From Gemmatimonas sp. (lineage in GTDB: Bacteria > Gemmatimonadota > Gemmatimonadetes > Gemmatimonadales > Gemmatimonadaceae), in assembly GCA_011390885.1 (NCBI GenBank), contig JAABRO010000006.1, positions 1-64,000 of the forward strand: DNA of 64,000 nt. Reading direction: 5' to 3'. A model generated the notes under the pieces. It saw only the letters and a program-made list of their open reading frames with translations. It was not told the origin of the DNA and searched no databases. A program made the position numbers and the translations under genes. This document shows positions 19,269 to 28,448 of the stretch, piece by piece. How positions within the stretch are numbered: position 1 is the first letter of the stretch; the number at the start of each line of letters is the position of its first letter.

Positions 19269-20892
19269 TCAGGGCACGACCGTCGAGCGCTCCCACGCCG
19301 GCGCCAGCTCCGTCACCATCGCGGCCACGAGCGCGATGCCGTCCCACAGGTTGCCCACCCGCAGGTTCTCGTTGGGCGCGTGCTGACTGTTGTCGGCGTT
19401 CACCGTGGGTACCGTGACGAGCGGCACGCCGGGAAATACGTCCGCGAAGTGGAAGAGCGGCAGCGAGCCGCCAAGCGTGGGCGCCACGAACGGCGCGCGG
19501 CCGTACACCCCCGCCACCACCTGCTGCGTGGCGGCGATCACGGGCGCCTCGAAGGGCGTGCGCACGCTGCGATAGCCATCGTCCCACTGCACGAGCGCCA
19601 CGCGCTCGCGATCCGCGCGTGACGCCGCGGCGGCCGGATCGGTGACCAGGTCGTACCCCTGCGCGCGAATGTGCGCGTTCACCACGTCGCGCAGGCGCGC
19701 CGGTGCCTGGTCGGGCACGAGCCGGAAGTCGATCGACACGCTGGCCGACGTGGGTACCGCGTTCGCCGCCTGCGGGCCCACCCCGCCGGCGCGCAGGCCG
19801 CGGATGTTGAGCGCCGGCTGCATGATGCGCTCGCCGAGCGCCGCGCCATTGGCCTCGGTGCGCGTGAGGCCGAGCGAGCGGCGCACGGAGTCGTCGGTGG
19901 CCGAGAGCGCGCGGCCGGCCGTGATCTCGTCGAGCGTGGGGGCGCGCACGTCGTCGTGGAAGCCGGCAATCGTGATGCGCCCATCGCGGTCGCGCATGGA
20001 CGCCACGAGATGCGACACGGCCACAGCGGGGTTGGGTGCCCAGTTGCCGTAGTGCCCCGAGTGCAGCGGACGGCTCGCGCCGTAGAGCGTGACGTCCACC
20101 CCCACCACGCCGCGCACGCCGAGTACCACCTGCGGCGCGCCGCTCACGTGCACCGGACCGTCGAAGAAGAACCACGCATCGGCCTGCAGCCGTTCGGCGT
20201 GCGCGCGCAGCATGTCGCCCAGATGCTGCGAGCCCGCCTCCTCCTCGCCCTCGAGAAACACCTTCACGTTCACCGTGGGCGCATGGTCGGTGGCGGCCAG
20301 CGCGTCGAACGCCGAGAGCATGGCCACGATCGGTCCCTTGTCGTCACTCGCCGAGCGCGCGAAGATGCGCAGTTCCGGATCGGTGGTGGCACCGGCCATG
20401 GGGAGCGGCACCGCCTCGCCGCCCACGCCATTCGTGAAGCGACGCAGCGCCGGCGTGAACGGATCGCCGTCCCACGGCGCACCGGCCACCGGCTGGCCGT
20501 CGTAGTGCGCGTAGAGCACGATCGTGCGCGTGGCACCCGGCACGAGTCGCTCGGCGAACACCGCCGGCGGTCCGCCCGTGGGCGATTCGAGCAGCGCGGT
20601 CGTGAAGCCGCGCGCGCCGAACTGCGCGAGGAGATGCGAGGCCACGCGACGGATGCCGACCGAATCGCTGGCGAGGTTGGGCATCGCGAAGAACGCGAAG
20701 GCCTCGTCGAGGATGCGGCGCTCGTTGGCGCGGCGCCACGCATCGACGGCCGGACGCACGGCCGATGCCGGAGGCGACGTGGGACGCTGCGCGTGAGCGC
20801 GCATGGAGCGGCGCGACGACCGGGCACAGCACCGCACCGGCCACGACGGCCGTCGCGAGCGCGCGAATACGAGTGGACAGTGACGGCTTCAT
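19269..20892 (-). CDS. M20 family metallopeptidase with an apparent frameshift behind the signal peptide
   Basis: The catalytic frame (read from GTG 20837 or ATG 20804 to 19269) is a dinuclear-zinc M20 peptidase: VLYAHYDGQP (H and D ligands), SASDDKGPIVAML, FLEGEEEAGSQHL, a dimerisation insert with SGHYGNWAPNP, and a C-terminal FHFADVFPGVPLVT. None of its own starts has a ribosome site. The ATG at 20892 overlaps the upstream stop as ATGA and opens a good signal peptide (MKPSLSTRIRALATAVVAGA, cleavage after PLHA) in a frame one base off. One extra base between about 20805 and 20835 would explain this; a sequencing error or a real lesion are both possible. Confidence 0.8.
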
Positions 20893-22166
20893 GACACGGA
20901 CCCTGACGAGACGCGAGGAGAACGGGAGCGCACGAACGTGATCGCGCGCCCGCCGGTGGTCGTGGACAGCACACGATCGAGCGGCAGGCGCAGCTCGCGC
21001 GCGAGCGCGGGATCGGGCACCACGGCGGCGAGCGCCCACGCGGGACCCGCGGCGCGCACCACGGCGCCAAGTCGCCCCCAGAGCGCCGCGAGCGTGGCCG
21101 GATCGCCGGTGCGAATGCCGTACGGCGGATTGGTGACCACCCATCCGCGCGCGCCGAGTGACCCGAGGTCGGTGTGCGAGAGCGAGCGGTGCACGATGGT
21201 GAGGTCGCCGAGCACGCCGGCGCGCTCGGCGTTGGTGGTGGTGGCCACGATGGCCCCCGCATCGCGATCGGCGGCCACGATCGGTGCCGACAAGGACGGA
21301 CGCACGAGGGCGCGCGCGCGTTCGCGCTCCGCGTGGGCGATGGCGCGGTCGGCACCGGGCCACGCTTCGCAGGCGAAGTCGCGCGCGAGGCCCGGCGCGA
21401 TGTTGCGCGCGAGCAGCGCCGCCTCGATCGCGATCGTGCCGGCGCCGCACATGGGGTCCACCAGCGGCACGTCGGCCGGCCATCCGCTAGCCACGAGCAG
21501 CGCGGCCGCGAGCGTCTCGCGCAGCGGTGCCTTGCCGGTGTCGAGCCGCCAGCCGCGGCGGTGCAGCAGCGCGCCCGAGGCGTCGGCCGACACGGTGCAG
21601 CGATCGCGATCGAAGCGCACGAGGATGCGCTGCGTGCGCGCCGTGCCTCGCGCGTGCAGGTCGTCCGGCACGTCGTCCTCGGCCTCGTCGGCGCTCGCCA
21701 CCTCGGCGCGCGCGCCGGCCACGCTGCGCTCGATGCCGCGCGCCACGCGTTCCGCGACGGCGTCACTGTGGTAGAGCCGCGACTTGCGACACGTGACCGA
21801 GAGCGCCGCCGTCTCGCCAGGGGCGAGCACGAGCGGCCACGGCACACGGCGCGCCTGCTTCTCGAGCGTGGCGAAGTCGCGGGCCTCGAACTCGGCGAGG
21901 CGGAGCACCACGCGGCTGGCCAGGCGCGAACCGCAGTTCACGCGGAAGATCGCCTCGGGGGTGCCGGCGAACGCCACACCGGCCGGCTCGACGCGCAGCG
22001 GGGTCACGCCGAGCGCGTCGAGCTCGCGCGCGATCAGCGGCGCGAGTCCGGGGGCCGCAATCGCGAACGCCTCGCGCACGGTCTCACGCGGTGCCTCACG
22101 CGCGACGTCGCGCGGTGTGTCGCGCGGTGCGCGCCGCGACGCGTCAGCTCGCGAGCGCGACGCCAT
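20889..22166 (-). CDS. THUMP/UPF0020-type RNA N2-guanine methyltransferase
   Basis: A protein of about 425 residues related to RlmL/YpsC and Trm14 RNA methylases. The N-terminal part (after a repetitive Arg-rich leader, APRDTPRDVAREAPRETV) matches the ferredoxin-like/THUMP region (FAIAAPGLAPLIARELDALG). The C-terminal Rossmann domain has VDPMCGAGTIAIEAALLARN for SAM binding and WVVTNPPYGIRTGD, the NPPY catalytic motif of N2-guanine methylation. The target RNA (23S rRNA or tRNA) is not certain. The start at 22166 lies 23 bases inside the upstream gene; GTG 22193 is an alternative. Its stop overlaps the next ATG. Confidence 0.82.
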   Translation of the reverse strand: MASRSRADASRRAPRDTPRDVAREAPRETVREAFAIAAPGLAPLIARELDALGVTPLRVEPAGVAFAGTPEAIFRVNCGSRLASRVVLRLAEFEARDFATLEKQARRVPWPLVLAPGETAALSVTCRKSRLYHSDAVAERVARGIERSVAGARAEVASADEAEDDVPDDLHARGTARTQRILVRFDRDRCTVSADASGALLHRRGWRLDTGKAPLRETLAAALLVASGWPADVPLVDPMCGAGTIAIEAALLARNIAPGLARDFACEAWPGADRAIAHAERERARALVRPSLSAPIVAADRDAGAIVATTTNAERAGVLGDLTIVHRSLSHTDLGSLGARGWVVTNPPYGIRTGDPATLAALWGRLGAVVRAAGPAWALAAVVPDPALARELRLPLDRVLSTTTGGRAITFVRSRSPRVSSGSVS

Positions 22167-24978
22167 GCCGACGACGCAGCGTCTCGCGCACACGCGTTCC
22201 GCGCAGGCGCATCAGCACACTGAGGTCGTCCGGGCTGAGGGGCGGCGCGAACAGGAAGCCCTGTCCGAAGCCGCACCCGAGCTCCATGAGCATGCCACGC
22301 TGGGCTTCCGTCTCGATGCCTTCGGCCACGGTGTCGAGACGCAGCGTCTCGCCGAGCGCCACGATCGCGCTGGCGAGCACGGCGCCGTCACCGCCCTGGT
22401 CGATGGTGTCCACGAAGGCCTTGTCGATCTTGAGGATGTCGATCGGATAGCGCTGCAGGTAGCTCAGCGAGGAGTAGCCCGTGCCGAAGTCGTCGATCGC
22501 CAGCGAGACGCCCAGCTCCTTGAGTTGCGTCAGCCGGTCGAGCGAGACGTCGACGTGCTGCATGAGGATACTCTCGGTGATCTCGAGGACCAAGTCGGCG
22601 GGGGTGAACCCTGACGAGGCCAGCGCCTCGCGCACATCGTCCACGATGCCGGCGTCCTGCAACTGGCGACCGGAGAGGTTCACCGTCACGCGCACCGGCG
22701 CGCCGCGCTCCTGCTCCCAGCGGTGCCCCTGCCGGCACGCTTCGCGCAGCACCCAGCGGCCGATCTCCACGATGAGCCCCGTGTCCTCGGCCACCGGAAT
22801 GAACACCGACGGCGGCACCGTGCCACGTCCCTGACGGCGCCAGCGCACGAGCGCCTCGGTGCCGCACACCTCACCGCCGTCGAGCGCGATGATCGGCTGG
22901 TACTCGAGGAAGAACTCGCCGCGATCGGTGGCGCGACGCAGGTCGGCCTCGAGGTCGAGGCGTTCGAGCGCGGCCGAGTGCATGTCGGGCTCGAAGAGCA
23001 CGAAGCACCCCTTGCCGCGCGTCTTGGCGATGTACATGGCCACGTCGGCGTTGCGCACGAGCTCGTCGGAGGTCTCGCCGTGTCCCGTGCCCGCGATGCC
23101 CACCGACGCGCTCACGAACACCTCCTTGCCGCCGAGCGCGAACGGGCGGCCGAGCGCGTCCACGATGCGCTGCGCCATGACGAGCGCCTCGTCGACATCA
23201 TCGGGACGCTCGATGAGCACGGCGAACTCGTCGCCACCGAGGCGCGCGATGAGGTCGCTGTCGCGCACGCACGCCGACAGGCGACGCGCCGCTTCCACGA
23301 GCAGGCGATCGCCCGCGGCGTGGCCGAGCGAGTCGTTGACGTTCTTGAAGTTGTCGAGGTCGAGGAAGAGCACCATCACCGGCTCGTTCTGCCGCACGCC
23401 GCGCGCGAGCGCGTGCCCCACCTGGTACAGGAAGAGCGAGCGGTTGGCGAGATCGGTGAGCGGGTCGTGGAAGGCCTGGTGCATGTACTGCTCTTCCATC
23501 ACGCGCCGCTCGGTGACGTCGCGCGTGTTGAGCACGAGACCGGACACCGTGGGTTCGGTGAGCAGGTTCGTGCCCACGTTGTCCACGGTGAGCCAGTGTC
23601 CCTCGGCGTGCGCGAAGCGCCACTCACGGGTGAGCGCGCCGCGACTGCCGCGCGTGGACGCCGTGGCCAGTTCGGTGAGGAACTGCTCGGCGCTGGGCGC
23701 GTCGTCGGGGTGCAGCAGGTCGAGCAGGCGCCGCCCCTCGAGCCGCTTCGGGTCGTGGCCGAGCACCGATTTCGCGGAGGGGGAGAGGAAGCGGATGGTG
23801 CTGTCGGCGTCGAGGATGCTGATCACGTCGCTCGAGTTCTGCACGAGCGAGCGGAAGCGGGCCTCGCTGTCGCGCATGGTCGCCTCGGCGAGCAGGCGCA
23901 TGGTCTCGCGCGCGGAGGCGATCTGCCGCGCGAAGGTGATGGCGGTGAGCACCACCGCACCCACCACGAGGCCGGCCAGCGGCTGCACACCGCTTTCGGC
24001 GGAGGCCTTGAGCAGCAGCCCGAAGCCGGGGAGCACCGCGAGGAATGGGATGGCGCTCGTGGTGCCGGAGGCACCGCGGGCGTGCGAGGCGCGTCGCTCG
24101 GGGGACGCGGCGCTCACGCGCTGCAGCCAGGCGGCGCCGGCCAGCAGACAGGCGGCCACAGGGGCGGCCGCCACGAGCCAGACCGGGCGCTCGCCGGTGC
24201 GGTGCAGCTCCACGATCGCGGCGATGTCGGCCAGGAAGTGCAGCAGCAGCGCGAGGGCCAGCACCACGATCACGTTCGCGCGGCTCTTGAGGCGCGTGCG
24301 GCGCCAGATCACCGAGGCGGTGAGCAGCAGCACCAGGTCGCCGATGGCGGCGGCGTGCGCTGCCACGAGGTCGCCGGGGAGCAGGGCCACGCCGTCGATG
24401 AGTGGACGGCGCAGGTCGTACCAGATCACAAGCAGCCCGCCGCCGAGGATGGTGGCGACGTCGAGGCCGTGCTTGACCCGGTCGAGCCCCGAACGGGGCG
24501 CCTCCGGCAGATGCAGCAGGGCCAGCAGCAGGATCGGCTGCGCGACGATGGTGCCGAAGGTGAGCAGCCGGGCGGCGAGGCGCGCATCGGCGGCACGCCA
24601 GGCGAGGAAGGCGCCGATCGTGGCGGCCATGAGCACGCCCACGCTGATCGCCACGAGACGCCAGCATTGACGCGTGGCCGCGTCGATGCTGGACGCGGTG
24701 GCCACCCGAAGGGCCATGGCGAGGGCGGCCACCAGCACCAGCAGCGGGGCCAGGCCAACCACGGCGCGCGCCGGATCGAGGTGGCCGGCGTTGACCGCGA
24801 GCCACGTGGCGATGAGCGCCGAGAAGCCCACCATGACCGCCAGCACACCCGTCTCGAATGCGGTGGGGGCGACGTCTTCCACCACGACCGGCACCCCCTG
24901 GGACGGCGTGCGTCCAGGGGGCGGCGGGTACGATCCGGAGTGGCGGGGCGTGAGGCGCCCCACGGCGGGAACGGTCAT
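22144..24978 (-). CDS. Membrane PAS-GGDEF-EAL cyclic-di-GMP protein
   Basis: A 944-residue protein. About nine hydrophobic segments fill residues 40-370 (a MASE-like sensor), followed by a PAS domain (SLVQNSSDVISILDADSTI), a GGDEF domain with LFLDLDNFKNVNDSLGHAAGD and the intact active site RLGGDEFAVL, and an EAL domain with GTEALVRWRRQ, VNLSGRQL, LEITESILMQH, AIDDFGTGYSSLSYL and LKIDKAFV. Both synthase and phosphodiesterase signatures are complete, so it may make or degrade c-di-GMP. With a flagellar cluster 14 kb away it may affect the motile/sessile switch, which is inference. The RNA methylase gene begins inside its 3' end. Confidence 0.9.
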   Translation of the reverse strand: MTVPAVGRLTPRHSGSYPPPPGRTPSQGVPVVVEDVAPTAFETGVLAVMVGFSALIATWLAVNAGHLDPARAVVGLAPLLVLVAALAMALRVATASSIDAATRQCWRLVAISVGVLMAATIGAFLAWRAADARLAARLLTFGTIVAQPILLLALLHLPEAPRSGLDRVKHGLDVATILGGGLLVIWYDLRRPLIDGVALLPGDLVAAHAAAIGDLVLLLTASVIWRRTRLKSRANVIVVLALALLLHFLADIAAIVELHRTGERPVWLVAAAPVAACLLAGAAWLQRVSAASPERRASHARGASGTTSAIPFLAVLPGFGLLLKASAESGVQPLAGLVVGAVVLTAITFARQIASARETMRLLAEATMRDSEARFRSLVQNSSDVISILDADSTIRFLSPSAKSVLGHDPKRLEGRRLLDLLHPDDAPSAEQFLTELATASTRGSRGALTREWRFAHAEGHWLTVDNVGTNLLTEPTVSGLVLNTRDVTERRVMEEQYMHQAFHDPLTDLANRSLFLYQVGHALARGVRQNEPVMVLFLDLDNFKNVNDSLGHAAGDRLLVEAARRLSACVRDSDLIARLGGDEFAVLIERPDDVDEALVMAQRIVDALGRPFALGGKEVFVSASVGIAGTGHGETSDELVRNADVAMYIAKTRGKGCFVLFEPDMHSAALERLDLEADLRRATDRGEFFLEYQPIIALDGGEVCGTEALVRWRRQGRGTVPPSVFIPVAEDTGLIVEIGRWVLREACRQGHRWEQERGAPVRVTVNLSGRQLQDAGIVDDVREALASSGFTPADLVLEITESILMQHVDVSLDRLTQLKELGVSLAIDDFGTGYSSLSYLQRYPIDILKIDKAFVDTIDQGGDGAVLASAIVALGETLRLDTVAEGIETEAQRGMLMELGCGFGQGFLFAPPLSPDDLSVLMRLRGTRVRETLRRRHGVALAS

Positions 24979-25086
24979 GCGGGCGGGAGTGTCCGGACGA
25001 GCGCGCGGCGACGCCGGCCAGGGGCGGGTGCCGAACGACAGGCGCCGGCGTCGGGCGCGGCGAGGTGCGCGCCCGATGAGACCGGC

Positions 25087-25734
25087 TTACGTCCCGAACG
25101 ACGCGTCGGCGCGGCGGGCCGTCACACCCGAGCGCGCGCGACGCCGCATCACCACCCGGAACCCGAGCAGGAGGGCGACCACGAGGAAGTAGAGCACCGG
25201 CAGGGTGACGTCCTTCTTGACTGCCCAGAGGTAGTGCGCCACCGCGGCGATCATGGCCGGGTAGACCAGCCGGTGCAGGCGATTCCAGCGCGCCCCGCCC
25301 AGCCGCCTGATCCACCCCTGCGTGGAGGTCACGGCCAGCGGCGTGAGCAGCGCGATGGCCAGCATCCCCACCGTGATGTAGCGGCGCTTGACCAGGTCCT
25401 CGAGGAACTGCGAGAGGTCGAGCACGAGGTCGAGTCCCACGTACACGAGCAGGTGCGTGACCGCCCAGGCGAAGGCGGCGAGCCCCAGCGTGCGGCGATG
25501 CGCGACCAGCCAGCCCCAGCCGGTGAGTGCCCGCAGCGGGGTGATGGTGAGCGAGGCGGCCAGCAGCCGCAGTGCGTAGTGCCCGGTGCGGTGCTGCAGC
25601 GATTCGATGGGGTTGGCGCCGAGGCCGCCCGACACCGCCAGCCATACGAGCCACGGCAGCGGCCCCACGGCGGCCACCCAGACGAGCAGCGCCCCGACGC
25701 GACGCACCGCCGGTGCGCGCCCGAACGACGACAT
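25087..25734 (-). CDS. msrQ: MsrQ heme-binding membrane subunit
   Basis: A 215-residue YedZ/MsrQ protein with six hydrophobic segments. HRTGHYALRLLAASLTITPLR near residue 50, HRRTLGLAAFAWAVTHLLVY and the later NRLHRLVYPAMIAAVAHYLW give the histidines that bind b-type hemes. MsrQ passes quinol electrons to the periplasmic methionine sulfoxide reductase MsrP. msrP lies immediately upstream (16-base gap), the usual order for this two-gene operon. Confidence 0.93.
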   Translation of the reverse strand: MSSFGRAPAVRRVGALLVWVAAVGPLPWLVWLAVSGGLGANPIESLQHRTGHYALRLLAASLTITPLRALTGWGWLVAHRRTLGLAAFAWAVTHLLVYVGLDLVLDLSQFLEDLVKRRYITVGMLAIALLTPLAVTSTQGWIRRLGGARWNRLHRLVYPAMIAAVAHYLWAVKKDVTLPVLYFLVVALLLGFRVVMRRRARSGVTARRADASFGT

Positions 25735-25750
25735 CGGCGGCGCCGCGCGC

Positions 25751-26689
25751 TCAGTAATAGCGGCGCAGGTCCATGCCCGCGTACAGCGAGGCGACCTGCT
25801 CGGCGTAGCCGTTGAACATCAGCGTGTTGCGGCGCAGGAACTCGCCAATGCGGCGCTCCTTGGCCTGCGTCCACCGCGGGTGGTCCACGGTGGGGTTCAC
25901 GTTGGCGTAGAAGCCGTACTCGCTCGGAATCGCGTCGTTCCAGGTGGTGTTGGGCTGTCGGTCCGTGAGCCGGATGCGCACGATGGACTTGATCCCCTTG
26001 AAGCCGTACTTCCACGGCACCACGAGGCGCAGCGGCGCCCCGTTCTGGTTGGGGATCGTCTTGCCGTACATGCCGGTGGCCAGCAGCGACAGCGGGTGCA
26101 TGGCCTCGTCGAGGCGCAGTGCCTCCTTGTACGGCCAGCGCAGCACGCCGGTGCGCTGCCCCGGCATCTGCTGCGGATCGAGCAGCGTGGTGAACTCCAC
26201 GAACTTCGCGCTCGGCAGCGGCTCCACGCGCGCGAGCACGTCGCGCAGCTTCACCCCCTGCCACGGAATCACCATCGACCACGCTTCCACGCAGCGGTGC
26301 CGATAGATCTTGTCCTCCTTGGCGAGGCCGCGCAGCAGCTCGTCGAGGTCCCACCGCTTCGGCGACTTCACCAGTCCGTCCACCTGCACCGACCAGGGGC
26401 GCGGCCGCAGGCTGCCCGCGTTGCGCTTGGGGTCGTCCTTGCCGGTCCCGAACTCGTAGAAGTTGTTGTAGCTGGTGGCGTCCTCCTCGGGCGTCAGCTT
26501 GTCGTCCTGCGCCTGTCCGACGGCATCACCATGCTCAGCCGGCCCGCGGGAGGCCCCGAGCACGGCCGGCACGGCCAGTCCGGCGAGCGCCAGCGATCCG
26601 GCCGCCCCCATGAACTGGCGGCGGTTCAGGTACGCGGACTCCGGCGTGATCTCGGACGACGGGATATCGGCAGGACGGCGAATCAGCAT
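25751..26689 (-). CDS. msrP: MsrP molybdopterin methionine sulfoxide reductase
   Basis: A 312-residue YedY/MsrP subunit that repairs oxidised methionine in cell-envelope proteins. A Tat signal is present ([18 protein letters not shown] at about residue 22). The molybdenum-ligand cysteine lies in [17 protein letters not shown], and [16 protein letters not shown] and [15 protein letters not shown] are family signatures. The ATG at 26689 gives the Tat motif at the usual distance; longer starts would add over 30 residues ahead of it. Operon with msrQ; divergent from sufE. Confidence 0.94.
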   Translation of the reverse strand: MLIRRPADIPSSEITPESAYLNRRQFMGAAGSLALAGLAVPAVLGASRGPAEHGDAVGQAQDDKLTPEEDATSYNNFYEFGTGKDDPKRNAGSLRPRPWSVQVDGLVKSPKRWDLDELLRGLAKEDKIYRHRCVEAWSMVIPWQGVKLRDVLARVEPLPSAKFVEFTTLLDPQQMPGQRTGVLRWPYKEALRLDEAMHPLSLLATGMYGKTIPNQNGAPLRLVVPWKYGFKGIKSIVRIRLTDRQPNTTWNDAIPSEYGFYANVNPTVDHPRWTQAKERRIGEFLRRNTLMFNGYAEQVASLYAGMDLRRYY

Positions 26690-26845
26690 GGCAGGCACGG
26701 TGAGGGAACGGTCTTCGAAACCTACTCCCCGAACAGGGCGAGGGTTCCCGTGACGGCACCACGTGCCACTTCCGCGCCCCATCCGTTTGCCGGCACGCGC
26801 GCCCCTGCCGTTGACCGAGCGCCCGGAAGCCGTTTCCCTTCAGGG

Positions 26846-27328
26846 ATGTCCTCCGCCGCGCTGCCGCCCACCATCGCCCGCACCCTCGAGCGCTTCCGCG
26901 CCATGGACCGCGAGACGCGCATGCAGGCGCTGCTCAGCCAGGCGAAGAAGCTCGAGCCGCTCCCCGAGCGCCTCGCCGCGCTCGACCGCGAGGCGTTCAC
27001 CGTGCCCGAGTGCCAGACGCGCGTGGACCTGTTCCCCGAGATGCAGCCCGACGGCACACTGCACGTGTGGGCCGACGTGAACGTGCGCCAGTCGCCCACG
27101 GTGGCGGCCGTGCTCTCGATCACCTTCGCGGCCGTGAACGACCAGCCCCCGGAGGTCGCGCTCGCGCTTCCCGAGGACTTCGTGCGGCAACTCATGGACA
27201 GCATCGGCCTCGGCACGCGCGAGGCCGGACTCACGGCGATGGTCCGCCGCATCCAGCGTCACGCGGCGCACGCCATTGCCCAACGCGACGCCACCGACGG
27301 CGTCACCCCCCCCACCACTTCCGCATGA
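26846..27328 (+). CDS. sufE: SufE-family cysteine desulfurase activator
   Basis: A 160-residue SufE-like protein that accepts sulfur from a SufS-type cysteine desulfurase for Fe-S assembly. The acceptor cysteine lies in FTVPECQTRVDLF at about residue 58, and ADVNVRQSPTVAAVLSI continues the fold. It starts the forward unit sufE-CDGSH-plsC; its TGA overlaps the next ATG (ATGA), which links a sulfur carrier with an Fe-S protein. Other suf or isc genes are not in the window. GGG lies just before the ATG. Confidence 0.86.
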   Translation: MSSAALPPTIARTLERFRAMDRETRMQALLSQAKKLEPLPERLAALDREAFTVPECQTRVDLFPEMQPDGTLHVWADVNVRQSPTVAAVLSITFAAVNDQPPEVALALPEDFVRQLMDSIGLGTREAGLTAMVRRIQRHAAHAIAQRDATDGVTPPTTSA

Positions 27329-27594
27329 CCATCACCATCACCGTTCGCAAGAACGGCTCGCTCGGCATCACCGCCGAAGACGCCGCGCACGTGCGCCTCG
27401 TGGACCACGACGGCACGCCGCTCCAGATGCCCGAGGGCAAGGCCATCTCGATCTGCCGCTGCGGCAAGTCGCAGCGCATGCCCTTCTGCGACAGCAGCCA
27501 CAAGCAGTCCGGCTGGGTGAGCGCCGACATCGGCTGCCGTGTCGAGCCACTCGTGACCCCAGACGCCGACGCTACCGGCGCCCCGCAGGGCTGA
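27325..27594 (+). CDS. CDGSH-type iron-sulfur protein
   Basis: An 89-residue protein with the 2Fe-2S motif CRCGKSQRMPFCDSSH at about residues 45-60; the three Cys and one His ligands are in place, and the Gly of CDGSH is replaced by Ser, as in many bacterial members. The N-terminal strands (TITVRKNGSLGITAED) resemble the short bacterial form. Function is probably redox or cluster transfer. Its start overlaps the sufE stop by four bases, so SufE and this protein are likely co-translated. Confidence 0.88.
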   Translation: MTITITVRKNGSLGITAEDAAHVRLVDHDGTPLQMPEGKAISICRCGKSQRMPFCDSSHKQSGWVSADIGCRVEPLVTPDADATGAPQG

Positions 27595-27611
27595 CCTCCC
27601 CCACTGCGCAC

Positions 27612-28448
27612 ATGATCGCCACGCTCGGCAACTGGTGGATCTGGGTGATGACGGTGACCGTCGTCATCCTCGGCACGCCCGTCGTGGCGCTCGTGTACGC
27701 GGTCACACGGCCGTTCGACACCGGTCGCTACGCGGCCGGCCGCGCCTTCCGGCTCGTGGCCGTGACCACGCTCAAGCTCAATCCGTTCTGGCGCTTCCGC
27801 GTGCGCGGCACGGCCCCGGCCGACCCGCGGCGTCCGTACGTCGTGGTCGCCAACCACGAGTCGTACGCCGACGTGTTCCTGATCAGCAAGTTTCCGTGGG
27901 AAATGAAGTGGCTGAGCAAGGACACGATGTTCAAGATCCCGTGCATGGGCTGGATGATGCAGATGGCCGGCGACATCAAGCTCACGCGCGGCAACCGTGA
28001 GAGCGCCGTGCAGGCGCTCGTGCAGTGCCGCGACCGGCTCGAGAAGAAGGTGTCGGTCATGATCTTCCCCGAGGGCACACGCTCGCGCGACGGCAACATG
28101 CTGCCGTTCAAGGACGGCGCGTTCCGCCTCGCGATCAAGGAGAAGGTGCCCATCCTCCCGATCGCCGTGGCCGGCACGCGCCACGCCATGGCCAAGGGCA
28201 CCTTCCAGTTCCGCCGCGCGCGCGCGATCGCCGAAGTGCTCGAGCCGGTAGACACGTCGGGGTACACGCTCAAGGACACGGCGCTGCTGCGCGAGGAGGT
28301 GCGCCGTCGCATCGACGCCGGCCGCCGCGTGCTCGCGCGCGAACTCGGCCTCCCCGACCCGCCGCCGCTCAGCGATGGCACCATCACGCGCGCCGAGACG
28401 CCGGCGCCCGGCACGCCGACTCCGGACGCCGAGGCGGCCAGTGCGTGA
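27612..28448 (+). CDS. plsC: 1-acyl-sn-glycerol-3-phosphate acyltransferase
   Basis: A 278-residue membrane-associated acyltransferase of phospholipid synthesis that acylates lysophosphatidate. One N-terminal hydrophobic helix (WWIWVMTVTVVILGTPVVAL) is followed by the catalytic NHESYADVF (HX4D), IKLTRGNRES, and MIFPEGTRSRDGNMLPFKDG (block III), then VPILPIAVAGT (block IV). A low-complexity Pro/Thr/Ala tail ends the protein. Its last eight bases overlap the GTG start of the next gene. Confidence 0.9.
   Translation: MIATLGNWWIWVMTVTVVILGTPVVALVYAVTRPFDTGRYAAGRAFRLVAVTTLKLNPFWRFRVRGTAPADPRRPYVVVANHESYADVFLISKFPWEMKWLSKDTMFKIPCMGWMMQMAGDIKLTRGNRESAVQALVQCRDRLEKKVSVMIFPEGTRSRDGNMLPFKDGAFRLAIKEKVPILPIAVAGTRHAMAKGTFQFRRARAIAEVLEPVDTSGYTLKDTALLREEVRRRIDAGRRVLARELGLPDPPPLSDGTITRAETPAPGTPTPDAEAASA

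Noticed and set aside
22723-25815. A 1030-codon plus-strand frame opposite the GGDEF/EAL gene
   Set aside because: The translation is a shadow with His/Arg/Gly bias and no domain; the opposite strand has a complete, motif-rich protein.
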